Of a DNA stretch of 64,000 nucleotides, positions 35,668 to 45,691 are shown in pieces. Position numbers and translations under genes: made by a program. Position 1 is the stretch's first letter. Every line of letters starts with the position of its first letter. This DNA comes from Gnetum montanum (lineage: Eukaryota > Streptophyta > Gnetopsida > Gnetales > Gnetaceae): the NCBI GenBank assembly GCA_015680685.1, contig MNCI01027140.1:465669-529668 (forward strand). The letters run 5' to 3'. The notes beneath the pieces were generated by a model. That model saw only the letters and a list, made by a program, of their open reading frames with translations, was not told where the DNA came from and made no database searches.

Positions 35668-35985
35668 TTTCTAAATATAAAATAAGTTTTTACGATTACG
35701 AAACAAAGCATTCTTTGAGCAGTATCTCATTGACAAAGTTAAAAAACAGACAGCTCAAGCTTCACATTTTGTTTCAGACAAGTCTAGTCAAATGCGTCAC
35801 ATGTAGGCATGTACGATCTTTAGCAATTTCTAAATATAAAATAAGTTTTTACGATTACGAAACAAAGCATTCTTTGAGCAGTACCTCAGTGACAAAGTTA
35901 AAATGCAGACAGCTCAAGCTTCACATTTTGATTCGGCCAAGGCTAGTCAAATGCGTCACATGTAGGCATGTACGATCTTTAGCAA
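35668..35985 (+). repeat. 159 bp tandem duplication in the LEA_2 promoter
   Basis: Unit 1 is 35668-35826, unit 2 is 35827-35985. They differ at only a few sites (for example ATCTCATTG versus ACCTCAGTG, and TTTCAGACAAGT versus ATTCGGCCAAGG). Each unit holds TATAAAATA near its start and ATGCGTCACATG near its end. Because 159 is a multiple of three, an open frame runs through both units. I regard that frame as non-coding. Confidence 0.92.
35835..35843 (+). promoter_or_regulatory. TATA box of the LEA_2 gene (proximal copy)
   Basis: TATAAAATA, about 280 bases before the start codon. A second copy lies at 35676-35684 in the upstream unit. Transcription would start near 35865-35870, giving a leader of about 250 bases. 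TGCGTCA elements (reverse complement TGACGCA, bZIP type) occur at 35793-35799 and 35952-35958. The exact start site is inferred. Confidence 0.5.
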
Positions 35986-36118
35986 TTTCTGCAACGAAGT
36001 GAATTCCTTATTGCAGAAATAGGTACGGCAGACCAGAACAGGAGTGCAAAATTCACGCTTGCTGCATGAAAAACAGATACAGATATCTAAGACATCGAAA
36101 GCAGAGACAAACGGAGAA

Positions 36119-36730
36119 ATGGCGAAAGCAGAGCCTGCATCCGCGCCGGAGGCGGCTTCGGCTTCGGTTTCGGCTTCATATTATGTTGTGCTGGATTCTG
36201 TGCCGCCGGATCCGCCTTTTCTGGCTGGACGGCCGCGGTCCCGGTCTCGGTCCGGGTGTTGGCGGTGCGAGCAAGTTATAGAGCGCGTGCTCTGGGCGTT
36301 GTTCTGGACCATTTTGGGCGCAGCTGCAGCGGCAGGGGTTTACACGGGGTGGCCGCGGGATCCGCGCGTGGAAGTATCGAAAATGCGCATTTTGCATTTG
36401 CAGTGCCATCTGTTTCCGCAGCCGTCTCTGGACGTGAGCCTGGCCGTGACCGCGCGCGTGGAAAACCCTAATCTTCTGGGACTGTACTACCGCCACTTGT
36501 TTGTCCAACTTGCCTACCGCGGCGAGCGCATCGGCGACGTCACCAGTCCCGCCGGCTACGTCCCCGCGCGCTCGACTGCCTCCGTGGACGCCAACGTGGA
36601 CCTCGTCCGCATCGATGTTGCGGACATCCTTTCCTTTTGGGAGGATATCACTCGGGGAACCATCTCCTTCACCTCCGTCGCTCATTTTGATGGATACCTC
36701 CGCTTCATCGGCTTCAGCATCCCCCTTCAG
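36119..36730 (+). CDS. LEA_2/NHL-type membrane protein, exon 1 (residues 1-204)
   Basis: The ATG at 36119 has a strong plant context (G at -3, G at +4) and opens a GC-rich exon unlike its surroundings. Residues 1-50 are Ala/Ser then Pro/Arg-rich and should lie in the cytosol. Residues about 55-76 (VIERVLWALFWTILGAAAAA) form one membrane segment. Residues about 90-204 form the LEA_2 (WHy-like) beta domain with the conserved VENPN at 114-118 and YRGERIG at 133-139. Relatives are stress- or defence-linked proteins at the plasma membrane or ER; the exact role is unknown. The exon ends in CAG before GTTAAC, phase 0. With exon 2 the protein has 236 residues, usual for the family. An upstream out-of-frame ATG at 36066 in weak context overlaps the start. 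Confidence 0.9.
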
Positions 36731-38159
36731 GTTAACTTCTCTTAATTTTTCTTCGTTCTTGAGTGCTTTTTCCAAAATCCAAACTCTTAATTTTTTAGTT
36801 CTTTTGTTTTTCGGTTACTTAATTATGGATCCTTCCTGAGGGTTTGCAGATGTAATAATTAAAAAAAAAGTTTGAGTTTCGGTTTCAATTATGGGTGTGA
36901 TTGAAGCTTTTGAATGGTAATTCATACACGTGCATGAATTCAATTGCTATGTGTGTCAGAATTTCCTGGAAAATTACAAGTCATGGGTCTTGCCCAGCTA
37001 GAGCCAATACCTTGTTTTTTGAAGGAAAGTCTGGTTATTTATATAACAAGGGGTGAACCCCTAAATCAGCAATTACAATAGCAAGATCATGAAGGGTAGA
37101 AGATCCTTCAGCGAAACAGATGATCAAAAAGCCCCATGCATTCCTACAGGACATCAAAACCAGAAACTAAAAAATAGTCATGTGCAAAATCATAAAGTTC
37201 ATTTAAAACAAAGGATATGCATAATCGGAAAAGCAAAAGAACACACAGTTTACGAGTACCACATTGGCTCATCTAGCAAGGAGTCATGAGTGTTAACTGT
37301 TGTCATTGTGCATTCATGGATGTTTTTCCACAAGTGAAAGTTGGTGGATGCTTTTGAGACACATTTATAGGGAAAGTTTAGGTACTTTGCATATAAGTGT
37401 GAGTATTCTGCTTGAGCCAAATTTCTCAGGCGGCCTCCACCCATAAAGAAATCTCATGCAAGTGGAAAAAATTGTTTGTTTAAGCTACTTGTGTTAAACT
37501 AATGGATCAAATACAAGTAAAAATATAACAGTGGATTGAATAACAGTAAAAATATAACAACAAAAAAATGGACCTCTTGTGACCATTGATGTAAAGTAAA
37601 GAACAAAAAGATTTAAAGCATCAGCATGAATTTGAAACAGCACCGGATTGAAGTCTTCTAGCCTCTACCCACCTGGATGCTGCAGACTGATAGCATACAC
37701 AATAATGACCACAGTGAAGTTGGGACCGATCCATTCATAGTTATTCTAAATCTTGTTTCCTTCCATCAACAAAACAGAAAATTCCATAAGTCCAGTAGAT
37801 AGTGGAATGGGCAATTTTTCTTACATTCTCTCACTTTGCCTATGTATGGCAGTAAAACTGTATGACCAATATAACCTTTTCGTGGCCATGCTTAATGCCT
37901 CATACTTAATGTCAATCCTTGAATCATGGCAGCTATACATTTGAACATTTCCATGCATGTATCACAAAAATTGACATCCATTAAGTAAGCATCTTAAGAG
38001 CTAAGCCTTTATAAATGGATGTTTTAAATCATTCAGCGTCCTACTTTACTTATCCCAATGGATATGGCCTAAACTTTACGTATACTTTACATATGCCCGT
38101 TATTATCCAAAACTACTTTAGGGGTGTACAAATAAGAGTAAGAAGTAAACTATATAGGG

Positions 38160-38330
38160 AATAAACTAATAAGTTCCATATAATCCTCATGTTCTATATG
38201 TTGTTTTTGCCGCAATGCTTTAGTCATGGGGTCAGCAACAATCAGCTTAGTACTAATAAGTCGGATATCAGTTTTATGCTTCTTCACATATCTTTAACAA
38301 GGTACTTTATATCAATATGTTTGCTGTAAT
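38160..38330 (-). pseudogene. Ty1/Copia polyprotein end fragment
   Basis: Minus strand from 38319: HIDIKYLVK, then after a frame change TDIRLISTKLIVADPMTKAL and EHEDYMELI. This is the RNase H end of Copia elements ('HIDI.YH', then 'ADI.TK.L'). No other Copia domain is clear. It lies antisense in the LEA_2 intron. Confidence 0.75.
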
Positions 38331-38371
38331 TTCTACTTTATATCAATATGTTTGCTGTAATTTCTACTTTT
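38303..38371. repeat. 31 bp tandem duplication
   Basis: TACTTTATATCAATATG plus the next 14 bases occurs at 38303 and 38334, with a partial third start at 38365. It duplicates the HIDIKY-coding region of the Copia fragment. Confidence 0.9.
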
Positions 38372-39439
38372 CTATTGGGAGTGTTAAGATAAATCTCTTC
38401 TTTATTAGGACATGTATACATAAGAGTGTTGTCTAAGTTGTTTATTTGTTTGATCTCTAAGCCTAATAGAATTGGGCGATCAGAGATTTGGAAAGATTCC
38501 GATGTGCTTTTATTATGGTGCTGTAAATGGTGTTTGGGAATTTTCATTGACTGCTTGGGCCCTACTGCTGTGCTTTTGTTGCATTGTGACATTTTACATT
38601 TCACCCTTGTGAGGTTGTAGTTATAAATGTTTTTATGTTCTTGTAAATGTCTAAGGATGTTGCTGTGGCATAGGGTTCGAAGTGGCGGCTAAAGTGGAAA
38701 TGTACACAGCAAACACATTTGTTTTCAAAATTGCTATGTTTCTGTAATGCTTTTGGCTGATTGCGCATTAGTGAGGATAAATGTATCTATCTATTTTTTT
38801 TTTATAAAAGGATTGAGATATATGTCAAAAAAATGCTAGCGTAATTTGGTATTATTGCTCATGTTTTTGGTCTAATGGTCTTCACATGCTTTACTTAAAT
38901 CTTTTCTAACGTTATCTTCCGCTAAGAATAGATAGATTTACATATCAAAGTATTTTCAGTCCAATTTGCTGTTATATGTTGTGTAATCAACTAGTAAACT
39001 ACTATGCTCTGACATGCAAAAATAATATGGTAACTGATAATCATGCATTAAAGTCACACCCACACGCATCATGGTAAAAATAAAGTTCGCTAGTCAACAT
39101 CTCATATTTTTAAATAGTGTGATTTTGTAACATACTGGCAGCAGAAGCAATAGGCATTTTGCATCTTCTCTACTGTTAGCTATGGAGCATTTACATCTTA
39201 CAGATGCATGCCCTTCACACATGCACAGCTCATGTGAGCTGAGTTCTGTACTGGATGAGCCCTGACACAGCAGGTATGTTGAACCCATATCTTGCTTTGG
39301 TGCACATGAAGAATTCCGATGAAGCTGATTTCTATTGACATGCTGTGATGTAGAACGTTTCACAGGTGGCTGTACACCACATAAATTGAAAATTTGCATA
39401 AAGTCAAAGCAAAAACCATTTTAACAGCTGAAAGCTCAC

Positions 39440-39715
39440 CATGAACAGTGGCAAGTGCACTCATGCCACAGAGTTGTTCAATGGGCTTTGATAATCAGTA
39501 CGATGAGCTATCCATCCATACCAGCTCAGCAGGTAGCTGGGAGTTCATGAACTCTCCGCATGGGGCAGCAGTGATGCATACACAGTTAGCCATGGTCTTT
39601 ATAACCTATTTCTATTTAAATCCTTTGGCAATGTTGGCATTGACCTTGTTAATTTTGATGCCAATCTGAGAGTGCAGCCTCATGTAGCACTAAATGTTAC
39701 TGTAAGCTGATATTT
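39440..39715 (+). other. Exon-like patch inside the intron, unrecognised
   Basis: One plus frame is open for about 74 codons (39448-39669: SMGFDNQYDELSIHTS, GSWEFMNSPHGAAVMH). Another reads FGNVGIDLVNFDANLRV then VALNVTVS up to a GT. CG-containing words (CTCCGCATGG, CAGTACGATG) and fewer stops set it apart from the surrounding intron. The minus strand is open at 39399-39094. It could be a gene fragment carried in by a transposon or a skipped exon. I have no family match. Confidence 0.25.
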
Positions 39716-39764
39716 GAGGGAAAAAATGTCTAAAATAACAATTGGTAATGATTGAATGTCTTCT

Positions 39765-40678
39765 TGATGTGGAGCCTACCTCAATAGACCCCAACAGGAC
39801 CCATTCCACAAACTTCCTAAGCAAAATTCAGCTTAGAAAACAAGAACAAGACAATGAATTGGAGAAAATCTTCCTTTTATAAAAGAAACTCTCAAAATGT
39901 AGAGAAATACATCAAAGATGAGGAGCCAAGCTCAACTCACATCTCTCCCAAGGATCTTAGAGGCCACATATGTTCCATTTCAATCCTCAATTGCTCACAA
40001 TGGAGCCAAAGCTCAAGACAAGACACTTACAAGAGATTCTCTCAAACTCTTGCAAGTGCTCTCCCTTTCCTCTCACTCCATTCTTCCTGCACAAGGTCAG
40101 GAATTTCTCTTACACAAGTTCTCTCCTTGCACAAGATCACAAAAGACCAGCCTTATTTCTTGGACTAGCTTTCTCCTTTAGATTAACATGCTTCCTCTAT
40201 TTATCCTGATTAGCCTTAGGCCTTTGATGCCTTTTTATAGCTTCTTGGTGTGACCTTTCATCTTTTCTGCAATTTGTCATTCAAGTTGATGTTCATTAAA
40301 ATTTGTATAAGACGTTTTGGAGAATTAGGAGATGTCTTTCCCAACTGCAGAGATGTCATAGGAGATGTCTTGGAAGTGGGGGAGATGTCTTGTGATGTCT
40401 TGGAGAAAATGTCTTGGCTGCTAGGGAGATGTCTTGCTTGCCAGGGCCAAAAATAAAGATGCTTGTTTTGAAGTCTGGAACCTCTGATGCCTCCAAACAA
40501 GTTCCCATAAACCTGTGAACCTCCTAAACTCATCAAAATGAGTCCAAAACACCCACAGACATGCCAAAAGACCCCAAAATCATCATTAAAAGATCAACAC
40601 AAGAAGACACACATAAACAGGATACACACATCCAAGATACATTGAGGATTACACAAGGGTTGGGTGATGTCCTCATCA
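39765..40678 (-). repeat. 3' LTR of element F
   Basis: 914 bp, TGATGTGGAGCC to CCTCATCA. On the minus strand a TATA box (TATAAAAAG) lies at 40231-40239, serving as promoter copy or end-processing region. Confidence 0.92.
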
Positions 40679-40690
40679 TCTCTCCCACCT
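40679..40690 (-). other. Polypurine tract of element F
   Basis: The plus strand TCTCCCACCTTT gives AAAGGTGGGAGA on the minus strand, directly before the 3' LTR: the plus-strand primer for reverse transcription. Confidence 0.85.
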
Positions 40691-40879
40691 TTAAAAATGT
40701 CATGCTTAATGACCTTTCACAAGTTGGAAGCTACCATGCCCGCATGACTCAAGGCCATCACACTTAGCACAACAATCAAGACTCAATGCATCAAAAATAT
40801 GAGAATGAGTATCAATTGAGGTTTTGGTTTTGAGCTTCCCTTGCTCATGGAGGCTTGTCCTCATGCCCCACCATGTTTT

Positions 40880-41545
40880 CTTCTATTGAGCATCTCCTTG
40901 GAATGCTTCCCTTGCATCCCCATGATGACTCAAACTTGTAACAGATGAAGAATAAGAAAGAGCAAAAGGATTAGGCTTCCTTAACCCAATATCCTTTCTT
41001 CCCTTCTTTTTCCTCATCTTCACTTTATTCTTTTTGGTGTTTGGAAGACTCTCACACATCCTTCCTCCACCATCAGCACCACAATAACTTGGATTGTCCT
41101 CATTTTACTCATCCATTTCACAGCTAAGACAATCAAATTCATCACTATCAATGTTCTCACCAACATCAATAATGATCTTCCCACAATGAGAGAACTATAC
41201 CCAAGTATCCATCACACTAGCTTCAACATGAGAGACATTACTATCATCAACAAGGTAAAGCTTAAATTCACTTACCTCTTCATGGCTTCTTCCATTCATC
41301 TTTGGTTCAACTTGATCTTTGACATGTGGCTGTCCAATCTCATGAAAGCTTGAAGGTTCAAGATCCCAAATGGGAGTCCCCAATTCCAATGGCTTCTCCT
41401 CTTCAAAGGAATCATCAACAAGCTCTTCATCCCATTTTGGAGATACTAACTCAAAAGGTAAACTCTTCTCCATGGCTTTAACATCGGATTCATCAAGAAC
41501 ATCATCAAAGCAATCATTCTTCCACATTCCTTGGCTCTCTCCCAT
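40880..41545 (-). CDS. Element F frame 2, acidic protein of unknown function
   Basis: Minus strand, ATG at 41545 (MGESQGMWKND), open for 116 codons to a stop at 41195; a readable continuation runs to about 40880 (DVGENIDSDEFDCLSCEMDE, later KKNKVKMRKKKGRKD). The first part is rich in Asp and Glu (FDDVLDESDVKAMEK, WDEELVDDSFEEEKP), and the later part is strongly basic with a few Cys. A TGA in this frame just before the ATG separates it from frame 1, which it overlaps by 100 bases. No protease, zinc knuckle or enzyme motif is seen. Non-autonomous elements often keep only a gag-like frame; I cannot show that this is gag. Confidence 0.55.
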
Positions 41546-42126
41546 GAGATAGCCTCAACTTGGCTTAGAATCTCCTTTCCCTTACCACAAGGTATATAAT
41601 AATTGCAAAAAGAATTAGTATCATACCTTCTAGTGCTACCTTTGATCTTCCTTGAAGAAATTCCTTGATCTTTGCCACTCCATTGGCTTTGATCCTTCAT
41701 CTCCAATGACTCATGAGGTAGGAACTCTCCTTGATCAGTAGCATACACCATCTTGGACTTTGAAGATCTTTTAGTCCCTTTGATGAAGCTCTTGGTTCCT
41801 TCATGTGAAACCTGTGAGTATTGAACACTCCTTTGCTCAATGAGAGACACTTGAGAACTCCTTTTCTCATTATTCTCTATTTCACCAAACCTTTCATCTT
41901 CTTTCTTTCCTTGATGGCTAGAAGATATTCTCTCAATTCTCCTCAAAATATTTCCCAAGTTAGTCTTGAATTTCTTCATGTTTCTTCTTCTTGAAGTTTC
42001 TGCAATATCTTGGTGCTTGTAGGCCTTGACTTTGGGAAGAACTTCTTGTATTTCAGCCACAAATGCCTTAAAGGAGTCTTTGAGCTCTTGTTCAAGCTCT
42101 TGATTTGTCTTCTTCTTAAGAGCCAT
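41446..42126 (-). CDS. Element F frame 1, basic coiled-coil protein (gag-like?)
   Basis: Minus strand, 226 codons from ATG at 42126, which is about 135 bases after the primer site as expected for a first retroelement frame. Residues 1-50 are charged and helical (KKKTNQELEQELKDSFKAF), and residues 45-110 are Lys/Arg/Ser-rich. Near residue 170 is NSFCNYYIPCGKG, with no further Cys pattern. The position and basic helical nature suggest a gag-like or RNA-binding structural role (inference). The ending overlaps frame 2, so expression of both would need reinitiation or frameshifting, or one shift is a mutation. Confidence 0.6.
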   Translation of the reverse strand: MALKKKTNQELEQELKDSFKAFVAEIQEVLPKVKAYKHQDIAETSRRRNMKKFKTNLGNILRRIERISSSHQGKKEDERFGEIENNEKRSSQVSLIEQRSVQYSQVSHEGTKSFIKGTKRSSKSKMVYATDQGEFLPHESLEMKDQSQWSGKDQGISSRKIKGSTRRYDTNSFCNYYIPCGKGKEILSQVEAISWERAKECGRMIALMMFLMNPMLKPWRRVYLLS

Positions 42127-42261
42127 ATAAGATTCCAGCAGTCTTTACCAATCTTAGGTTCTTCAAAGCCTAAGTGGCTGTAAAGCTTCAAACTTCTTCA
42201 AAATTTCTTCAAAAGCTTGATGAAGATCACCATTCTATGTGTGGATTCCTCCAAACCAAGT

Positions 42262-42274
42262 GCTCTGATACCAA
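42262..42274 (-). other. Primer binding site of element F, initiator-Met type
   Basis: The plus strand GCTCTGATACCAA gives TTGGTATCAGAGC on the minus strand, the complement of the initiator tRNA-Met 3' end. It lies two bases from the LTR at 42277. Confidence 0.95.
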
Positions 42275-42276
42275 TC

Positions 42277-43183
42277 TGATGTGGAGCCTGCCTCAGTAGA
42301 CCCCAAAAGGACCCATTCCAAAAGCTTCCTATGCAAAATTCAGCTTAGAAAATAAGAACAAGACAATGAATTGGAGAAAATCTCCCGTTTATAAAAGAAA
42401 ACTCTCAAAATGTAGAGAAATGCATCAAAGAGAAGGAGCTAAGCTTAACTCACACCCCTCCCAAGGATCTTAGAGGTCACACATGTCCCCTTTCAATCCT
42501 CAATTGCTGACAATGGAGCCAAATCTCAAAAAAGATACTCATAAGAGATTCTCTTAACCTCTCTCAAGTGCTCTCCCTTGCCTCTCACTCAATTCTTCTT
42601 GCACAAGCTCTGTAATTTCTCTTGCACAAGCCCTCTCCTTGCATAAGATCACAAAAGACCAGCCTTCTCTCTTGGACTAGCATTCTTCTTGAGACTAACT
42701 TGTTTCTTCTGTTTATCCTGATTAGCCTTAGGCCTTTGATGCCTTTTATAGCTTCTTGGTGTGACCTTATCTTCCTTTCAATTTGCCATTCAAGTTGATG
42801 TTCATTAAAATTTGTACGAGACATTTTGGAGAATTAGGAGATGTGTTTTTTGAGTGCAGAGATGTTAGAGGAGCCATCTTGTGACATTTTGGATAAGACA
42901 TCTTGCAAGAGACATCTTGGCTGCTAGGAAGACGTCTTCCCTGCTAGGGCCAAAAATAAAGATGCTTGTTTTGAGGTATGAAACCTCTGGATGCCTCCAA
43001 ACAAGTCCTCATAGACCCTTAAACCCCCTAAACTCATCAACATGAGCCCAAAACACCCTCAAACATGCCAAAACACCCCGGAATCATTAAAAGATCAACA
43101 CAAGAAAACACACATAAACAAGACACACACATATATCCAAGATACATTGAAGATTACACAAGGGCTGGGTGATGTCCTCATCA
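42277..43183 (-). repeat. 5' LTR of element F
   Basis: 907 bp, TGATGTGGAGCC to CCTCATCA, matching 39765-40678 throughout with scattered differences. The minus-strand TATA box TATAAAAGG (42742-42750) would drive element transcription, antisense to the LEA_2 gene. Confidence 0.92.
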
Positions 43184-44410
43184 CTTCTATGGTTCCACAG
43201 GAAGAAACCAATACACAAATAATCTATTTGTCATATCAGACTGAGCTTAAGGTCTTTTAACCATAGCAATTACACAAGGCTTCTTGAGCTGCAATTCAAA
43301 TCAGATTGAACCACAAGTGACAGTGATCTCCAGTACTTGTTCATACTTTATAGCTGATCAAGATTCCTAATTCCAGTTTAATGGATCTTATTTGAAGTTT
43401 GATTTTGTTTTTTGTTTTTGTTTTTTGAGATAAGATATTTCATATTTTTTGCTTCTATCAGATAAATAAATATTTAAAAGGTTTTGGTGCTAATTTTGAT
43501 CAAATTTTAGTGTAATATTCCTCTGTCATGCATATGAAGTCTTCTTATGTGGCACAATAGTTATAGTAGGGGTTGTCAGAACTGAAACAATGATTGTATG
43601 TACCCCAGGCCATGCAACCAGCACAAAACTTTGGCAAAATATAGATGTAAAATAATGCAACTTAAAATTGGAATCTGTTACTATTGCACATAAAACAATG
43701 GCTTTATTAGTTGAGTTATGTTTTCATTGGCATGATACTTTTGTTTATGCATTGGTGTTCAAATATACTTTTGTTTATGCTAGATGATGATGATGATCAT
43801 CCTAGCCTTACTACATGTTGTCAGTTGTGTGAGTTCTTTTCCGTTATTTCCATCTATTAAGATTCAAATAAGCATGAACACCCAAATTAGGCCTATGCTT
43901 TTGTTATTTTCCCTCAACTTAAATAAATGACATCTTCTAAGTTCTAACTGATGCATTCTCTAGTCTTCTCAAAACATTACCTCCATCTAAGATGACTTTC
44001 CTTAATCTTATTATCTATGTTCACTACACTCCTTAATGTAGTTGATTTGAATTTAGAAAGTTGTTGATTCAATCTTTCCTAGTGACACTGAATGTGCCTT
44101 GGCATTCTCATCTTGCGACATGCATGCATTGAGCCTGATTCTTCTATCACAAAGCACACCATCTTTTTGTCATTTCATCCATCCTGCCTCAATTTTGTTA
44201 GTTATGTCATTGTTAATCTAACTAGCCATTTGAACAAGTGATTCCAGTTAACTGAATTGCTTACATTAACTTCTTGGTTTTGAATTCTATTGTTCATATC
44301 TTTATTAGTTGCTGTCCCACTAAAAATTCATTCCATGTATTCTATTTTAATTCTACTAATCTTTAACCCCTTTGATTCTAGGGTATTTCAAGTCTTTAAT
44401 TCTCACTCCA

Positions 44411-44530
44411 AGTTCTACCGTGGTGGTAAGACTCTTGATTTAAAACTTCAAGTTATGGGTTCGATTTTGGTGGGCAATACTGAGTTATAAAGTTCTAATT
44501 GGACTAAATGTCTTTGGTGTGAACATGGTT
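44411..44530 (+). repeat. tRNA-derived SINE, copy 6 (in LEA_2 intron)
   Basis: Plus strand: GGTGGTAAGACTCTTGATTT (A-box side, 44421-44440) and GGGTTCGATTTTGG (B box, 44457-44470), then the family tail GAGTTATAAAGTTCTAATTG. The B box is the best preserved of all copies. The usual head before the A box (AACAATGAGGTGT) is lost. Confidence 0.75.
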
Positions 44531-45489
44531 AACATCAGTGTGCCCTGAAAAATTTAAAAAAAATATTAAAAAAAACATTCTCACTCCATGTTTATGTTGG
44601 ATCATACCAAATTAAAACAGTAGCTTTTAGCGTATCTGGAACAGAAGCTTGGGAAGAGAGCATTAGAGGCCATTTCACAAGCCATAAAGTGGCATTAGTA
44701 TGTGAGCTTACCTGCACATATGAATTCCTATGTTTGCTATCATGGATTCTTTTATTGAATTGTAAATTTTTTAATGATTTTTATTTTCATAATTGAATGA
44801 TAGAAAAATCCAAGACAAAAATCTGGCTGGGTTGGTGATACCATTTACAATGGAAAAGGGTCTTTTCATGTTGATAGAACGGTAGTCTTATGTAGGTATG
44901 TTGTACACAAAGTTTAAGGTATAATATCCATCACGAGGCTTCCTATGCATGCATACTACACGGTCTTCACTGGCTTGCATGCCACTTTTATTCTTCCATT
45001 CATATATCCTGACAAGGCAACATGCTTAAATGAATGCCTCTGTTGCTATTTGCATTGTTGCAATTTGAAGCAATAGAGTTAATATGCCAGTGGCTATTAT
45101 TTTTGAATGATTGTCTGTTTGCTTGCCTGAGGCATATTAAACCCAAGACAATAAACTGGATGTGGATTTTTGGAAATGCTTATGCTTCTTTATATGGTTA
45201 AGCATGAGTCCCTACAGCCTTCCTGGATGGTAAATTCTCTGTAATATGGTTAAATGTCTTTGCAATATTCACGTTGTCTATCTGCTAATGGTGAACTTCT
45301 GGACCAAAGCCAACTCTCTGAATATTCTGATATAATCTTTCGCATGGACGGAGGTAAAAGTTTATATTAGATTTATAAGCTGTAAAATTATTTAGTCTTC
45401 CTGCATCGAGATAAATGTAGTATTTAGTTATTATCCTTCGAATCATCATTTTGTCATAATACTATGGGTGATCAATCGATCTACCTATT

Positions 45490-45509
45490 TATATATATAT
45501 ATATATATT
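45490..45509. repeat. TA microsatellite
   Basis: About ten TA units, about 180 bases before the intron's acceptor site. Confidence 0.9.
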
Positions 45510-45691
45510 TTGTTTTAATTGTGGATGATCACGTGTTTATGTCTTAAGTGAGCTTATTGAAGTTCATCGATGAAATAACACAAAAGTTACGTAAGATTAG
45601 GTGCAAATAAAATATCTTATTTTTCGCCTGTAATCTATGGCAGCAAGTAATTAGTTTTTAAACAATTTTATGACACTTCTAATATTTTCAG

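Larger units (their letters stand above)
39765..43183 (-). mobile_element. Complete non-autonomous LTR retrotransposon F
   Basis: Two direct LTRs (39765-40678 and 42277-43183) begin TGATG and end CATCA. The element is flanked by the 5 bp target duplication CTTCT (39760-39764 and 43184-43188). The initiator-Met primer site (42262-42274) and polypurine tract (40679-40690) set the direction as minus, antisense to the LEA_2 gene. The 1,598 bp interior encodes two overlapping frames and has no protease, RT, RNase H or integrase. Mobilisation must have used another element's enzymes. LTRs differ at a modest number of sites by eye, so the insertion is younger than A, B, C and G. It is structurally intact and sits in an intron. 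Confidence 0.93.
36731..45691 (+). other. 8,961 bp intron of the LEA_2 gene
   Basis: The intron runs from GT at 36731 (CAG|GTTAAC) to AG at 45690-45691 (ATATTTTCAG|GCAACT). The choice rests on protein sense: exon 1 ends ...GFSIPLQ and exon 2 continues with the family's last strand. Inside are a possible LINE-tail-like segment (36995-37075, with GGGGTGAACCCC), a Copia scrap (38160-38330), a complete antisense LTR element (39765-43183) and a SINE (44411-44530). The rest (36745-38150, 43190-44400, 44540-45690) is AT-rich with no gene seen, apart from an exon-like patch at 39440-39715. Confidence 0.75.

Noticed and set aside
35619-36002. 127-codon plus frame with a repeated 53-residue unit
   Set aside because: It arises because the 159 bp promoter duplication is a multiple of three. 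It starts with GTG, not ATG, has no known motif, and sits where the TATA box and leader of LEA_2 lie.
36176-36775. Long minus-strand open frame (199 codons) opposite LEA_2 exon 1
   Set aside because: It mirrors the GC-rich coding exon. The plus frame has the membrane segment, VENPN motif, start context and a matching second exon, so the antisense frame is a shadow.
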